Source: an uncultured Clostridia bacterium
GTDB lineage: Bacteria; Bacillota; Clostridia; Oscillospirales; Acutalibacteraceae
Assembly: GCA_945926705.1 (NCBI GenBank)
Contig: CAMEMA010000027.1
Coordinates: 1 to 9,377, forward strand
Length of the DNA: 9,377 nucleotides
Reading direction: 5' to 3'
Shown: positions 8,168-9,377 of the stretch, in pieces
Layout: each line of letters starts with the position of its first letter
How positions within the stretch are numbered: the first letter of the stretch is position 1
Notes under the pieces: model-generated
Told to the model about the DNA's origin: nothing
The model's input: the letters and a program-made list of their open reading frames with translations, nothing else
The model's database searches: none
Program-made: the position numbers and the translations under genes

Positions 8168-9377
8168 ATGAGAACATCGCGTTTATTTTTATCTATTTTG
8201 AGCGGATGCATACTTTCCAGTTCAAGTGCATTGGGTGTTTCGGTAAATGCAGCTGATGCAATGAATAGCAGTATTGAAAATAAGAACTTAGAAATTTTAC
8301 CTTCTATTAATGTTAAAAGTGAAATTGATTGTTTGAAAAAAGTTTTACTGCATCGTCCGGGCAAAGAGTTGCTTAATCTTACACCTAATACGCTTGAAAG
8401 GCTTCTATTTGACGATATTCCTTTTTTAAAACTGGCTCAGAGTGAACATGATGAATTTTCTAAAACATTAAAAGAAAATGGTGTCGAAGTTGTTTACCTT
8501 GAAGATCTTGCAGCTGAAACTATAGATGTTTCCGAAGAAGTGAGACAGCGTTTTATTCGTCAATTTGTTGAGGAGGCAAGTGAGGATAGTGATGTAAAAG
8601 CGGCACTGTATAAATTTTTGAATGAGATAAAAGATTCAAAAGATTTGATTTTAAAAACAATGGAAGGTATAAGATTGGAAGATGTAGCTAAAGTTGTAGG
8701 AGCTTTGCCTCAAAAATTAGCTTCAATGGATAGTAGCACACTTCTTGCTGACCCGATGCCTAATTTGTATTTTACAAGAGATAATTTTGCTTCTGTCGGA
8801 AATGGAATAACTTTAAACAAGATGTATTCGGTTACCAGAAATAGAGAAACTATATATGCTCAATATATATTTTTGTATCATCCTAATTATAAAAACACCA
8901 TAAAGTATTATGACCGGAATGAGAAATATCATATTGAAGGCGGAGATATTTTAAATCTTAATTCAGAAACAATCGCTGTTGGAATATCTCAAAGAACTGA
9001 AAAGGAAGCGATAGAAAAATTTGCTAAGTATATTTTTAATGACCCTAATTCTGAAGTTAAAAATGTAGTTGCTTTTTATATTCCTCACAACAGAGCAATG
9101 ATGCACTTGGATACAGTTTTTACACAGGTAGACAAGGATAAATTTACAATACATCCCGAAATAAGAAAGGGCTTAAAGATATTTGAAATTTCAAAGGATA
9201 ATAGCTCGGAAAATATTATTGCAAAAGAATCTTTTGATAGCCTTGAGAATATTCTTAAAAAATATCTTAAACTTGATAGTGTTACACTAATTCCTTGTGG
9301 AGGTAACGATTTAATTGCGGGTCAGCGTGAACAATGGAACGATGGTTCCAATACACTTTGTATAGCTCCCGGGGTGG
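8168..9377 (+). CDS. arcA: Arginine deiminase with N-terminal export leader (partial, C-terminus off window)
   Basis: Hydrolyses L-arginine to L-citrulline and ammonia. The frame is open for 403 codons to the edge. From about residue 48 it matches ArcA: KVLLHRPGKELLNLTP (58-73), ERLLFDDIPFLKLAQSEHDEF (77-97), GVEVVYLEDL (105-114), MPNLYFTRD (197-205, D205 catalytic), HIEGGD (255-260, E257), MMHLDTVFT (311-319, H313 and D315) and CGGND with REQWNDGSNT (377-396). The catalytic Cys near the C-terminus lies beyond the window. FTRDNFA replaces the usual FTRDPFA, a minor change. Family members usually start almost directly at the domain; here about 47 extra residues precede it. Residues 1-31 look like a secretion signal: MRTSR, hydrophobic LFLSIL, then either a lipobox LSGC (11-14) or signal peptidase I cleavage after VNA (28). 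The strong AAGGAG and own promoter support this start. No ArcB or ArcC partner is visible. Confidence 0.92.
   Translation, partial: MRTSRLFLSILSGCILSSSSALGVSVNAADAMNSSIENKNLEILPSINVKSEIDCLKKVLLHRPGKELLNLTPNTLERLLFDDIPFLKLAQSEHDEFSKTLKENGVEVVYLEDLAAETIDVSEEVRQRFIRQFVEEASEDSDVKAALYKFLNEIKDSKDLILKTMEGIRLEDVAKVVGALPQKLASMDSSTLLADPMPNLYFTRDNFASVGNGITLNKMYSVTRNRETIYAQYIFLYHPNYKNTIKYYDRNEKYHIEGGDILNLNSETIAVGISQRTEKEAIEKFAKYIFNDPNSEVKNVVAFYIPHNRAMMHLDTVFTQVDKDKFTIHPEIRKGLKIFEISKDNSSENIIAKESFDSLENILKKYLKLDSVTLIPCGGNDLIAGQREQWNDGSNTLCIAPGV

Noticed and set aside
8261..8263. ATG at codon 32 of arginine deiminase as an alternative cytosolic start
   Set aside because: No Shine-Dalgarno sequence lies before it, whereas ATG at 8168 has AAGGAG at 8 nt. 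It would still leave about 16 residues before the domain.
8152..8364. Minus-strand open frame of 70 codons opposite the deiminase leader
   Set aside because: It is a shadow of the plus-strand gene, which has a promoter, a ribosome binding site and clear homology. Other antisense frames within the peptidase, fumarase, malic enzyme and deiminase genes were dismissed for the same reason.

Overview
The window looks like chromosome of an AT-rich, low-GC bacterium, most likely a Firmicute of clostridial type. The basis is strong AGGAGG-like ribosome binding sites before most genes, sigma-A-like promoters, the standard genetic code (TGG for Trp, TGA and TAA as stops), a clostridial-style M14 peptidase, and exported proteins with Gram-positive-like signal peptides. 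The exact lineage cannot be told from the sequence. I saw no RNA genes, insertion sequences, CRISPR arrays or integration sites.

Layout. Positions 1-4326 (minus strand) hold the first 1442 codons of one uninterrupted giant gene. It encodes a secreted protein with a signal peptide and a chain of degenerate beta-rich modules of about 80-100 residues. Its C-terminus and any wall anchor lie beyond position 1. A 171-bp divergent intergenic region holds a good promoter for it (extended -10). On the plus strand follow a cytoplasmic M14 zinc peptidase (4498-5388), a class II fumarase (5490-6866), a malic enzyme (6897-8036, GTG start), and the first 403 codons of an arginine deiminase with an N-terminal signal peptide (8168 to the right edge) under its own promoter.

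How the genes fit together. Fumarase and malic enzyme are 30 bp apart and form a two-gene unit linking fumarate, malate and pyruvate/CO2. The M14 peptidase belongs to a group linked to cleaving wall-derived peptides. The arginine deiminase would make citrulline and ammonia, and its leader suggests it acts outside the membrane rather than in the cytosol. The giant surface protein and exported deiminase suggest an organism that invests in its cell-surface environment, perhaps host-associated; that is inference.

Most notable: (1) the fumarase has Arg-Pro where class II fumarases have the catalytic Ser-Ser pair of the GSSxMPGKxNP signature, and two compensating 1-base indels would restore Ser-Ser; (2) the arginine deiminase carries an apparent secretion or lipoprotein leader, which is unusual for this normally cytosolic enzyme; (3) the giant repeat protein, whose family I cannot name.
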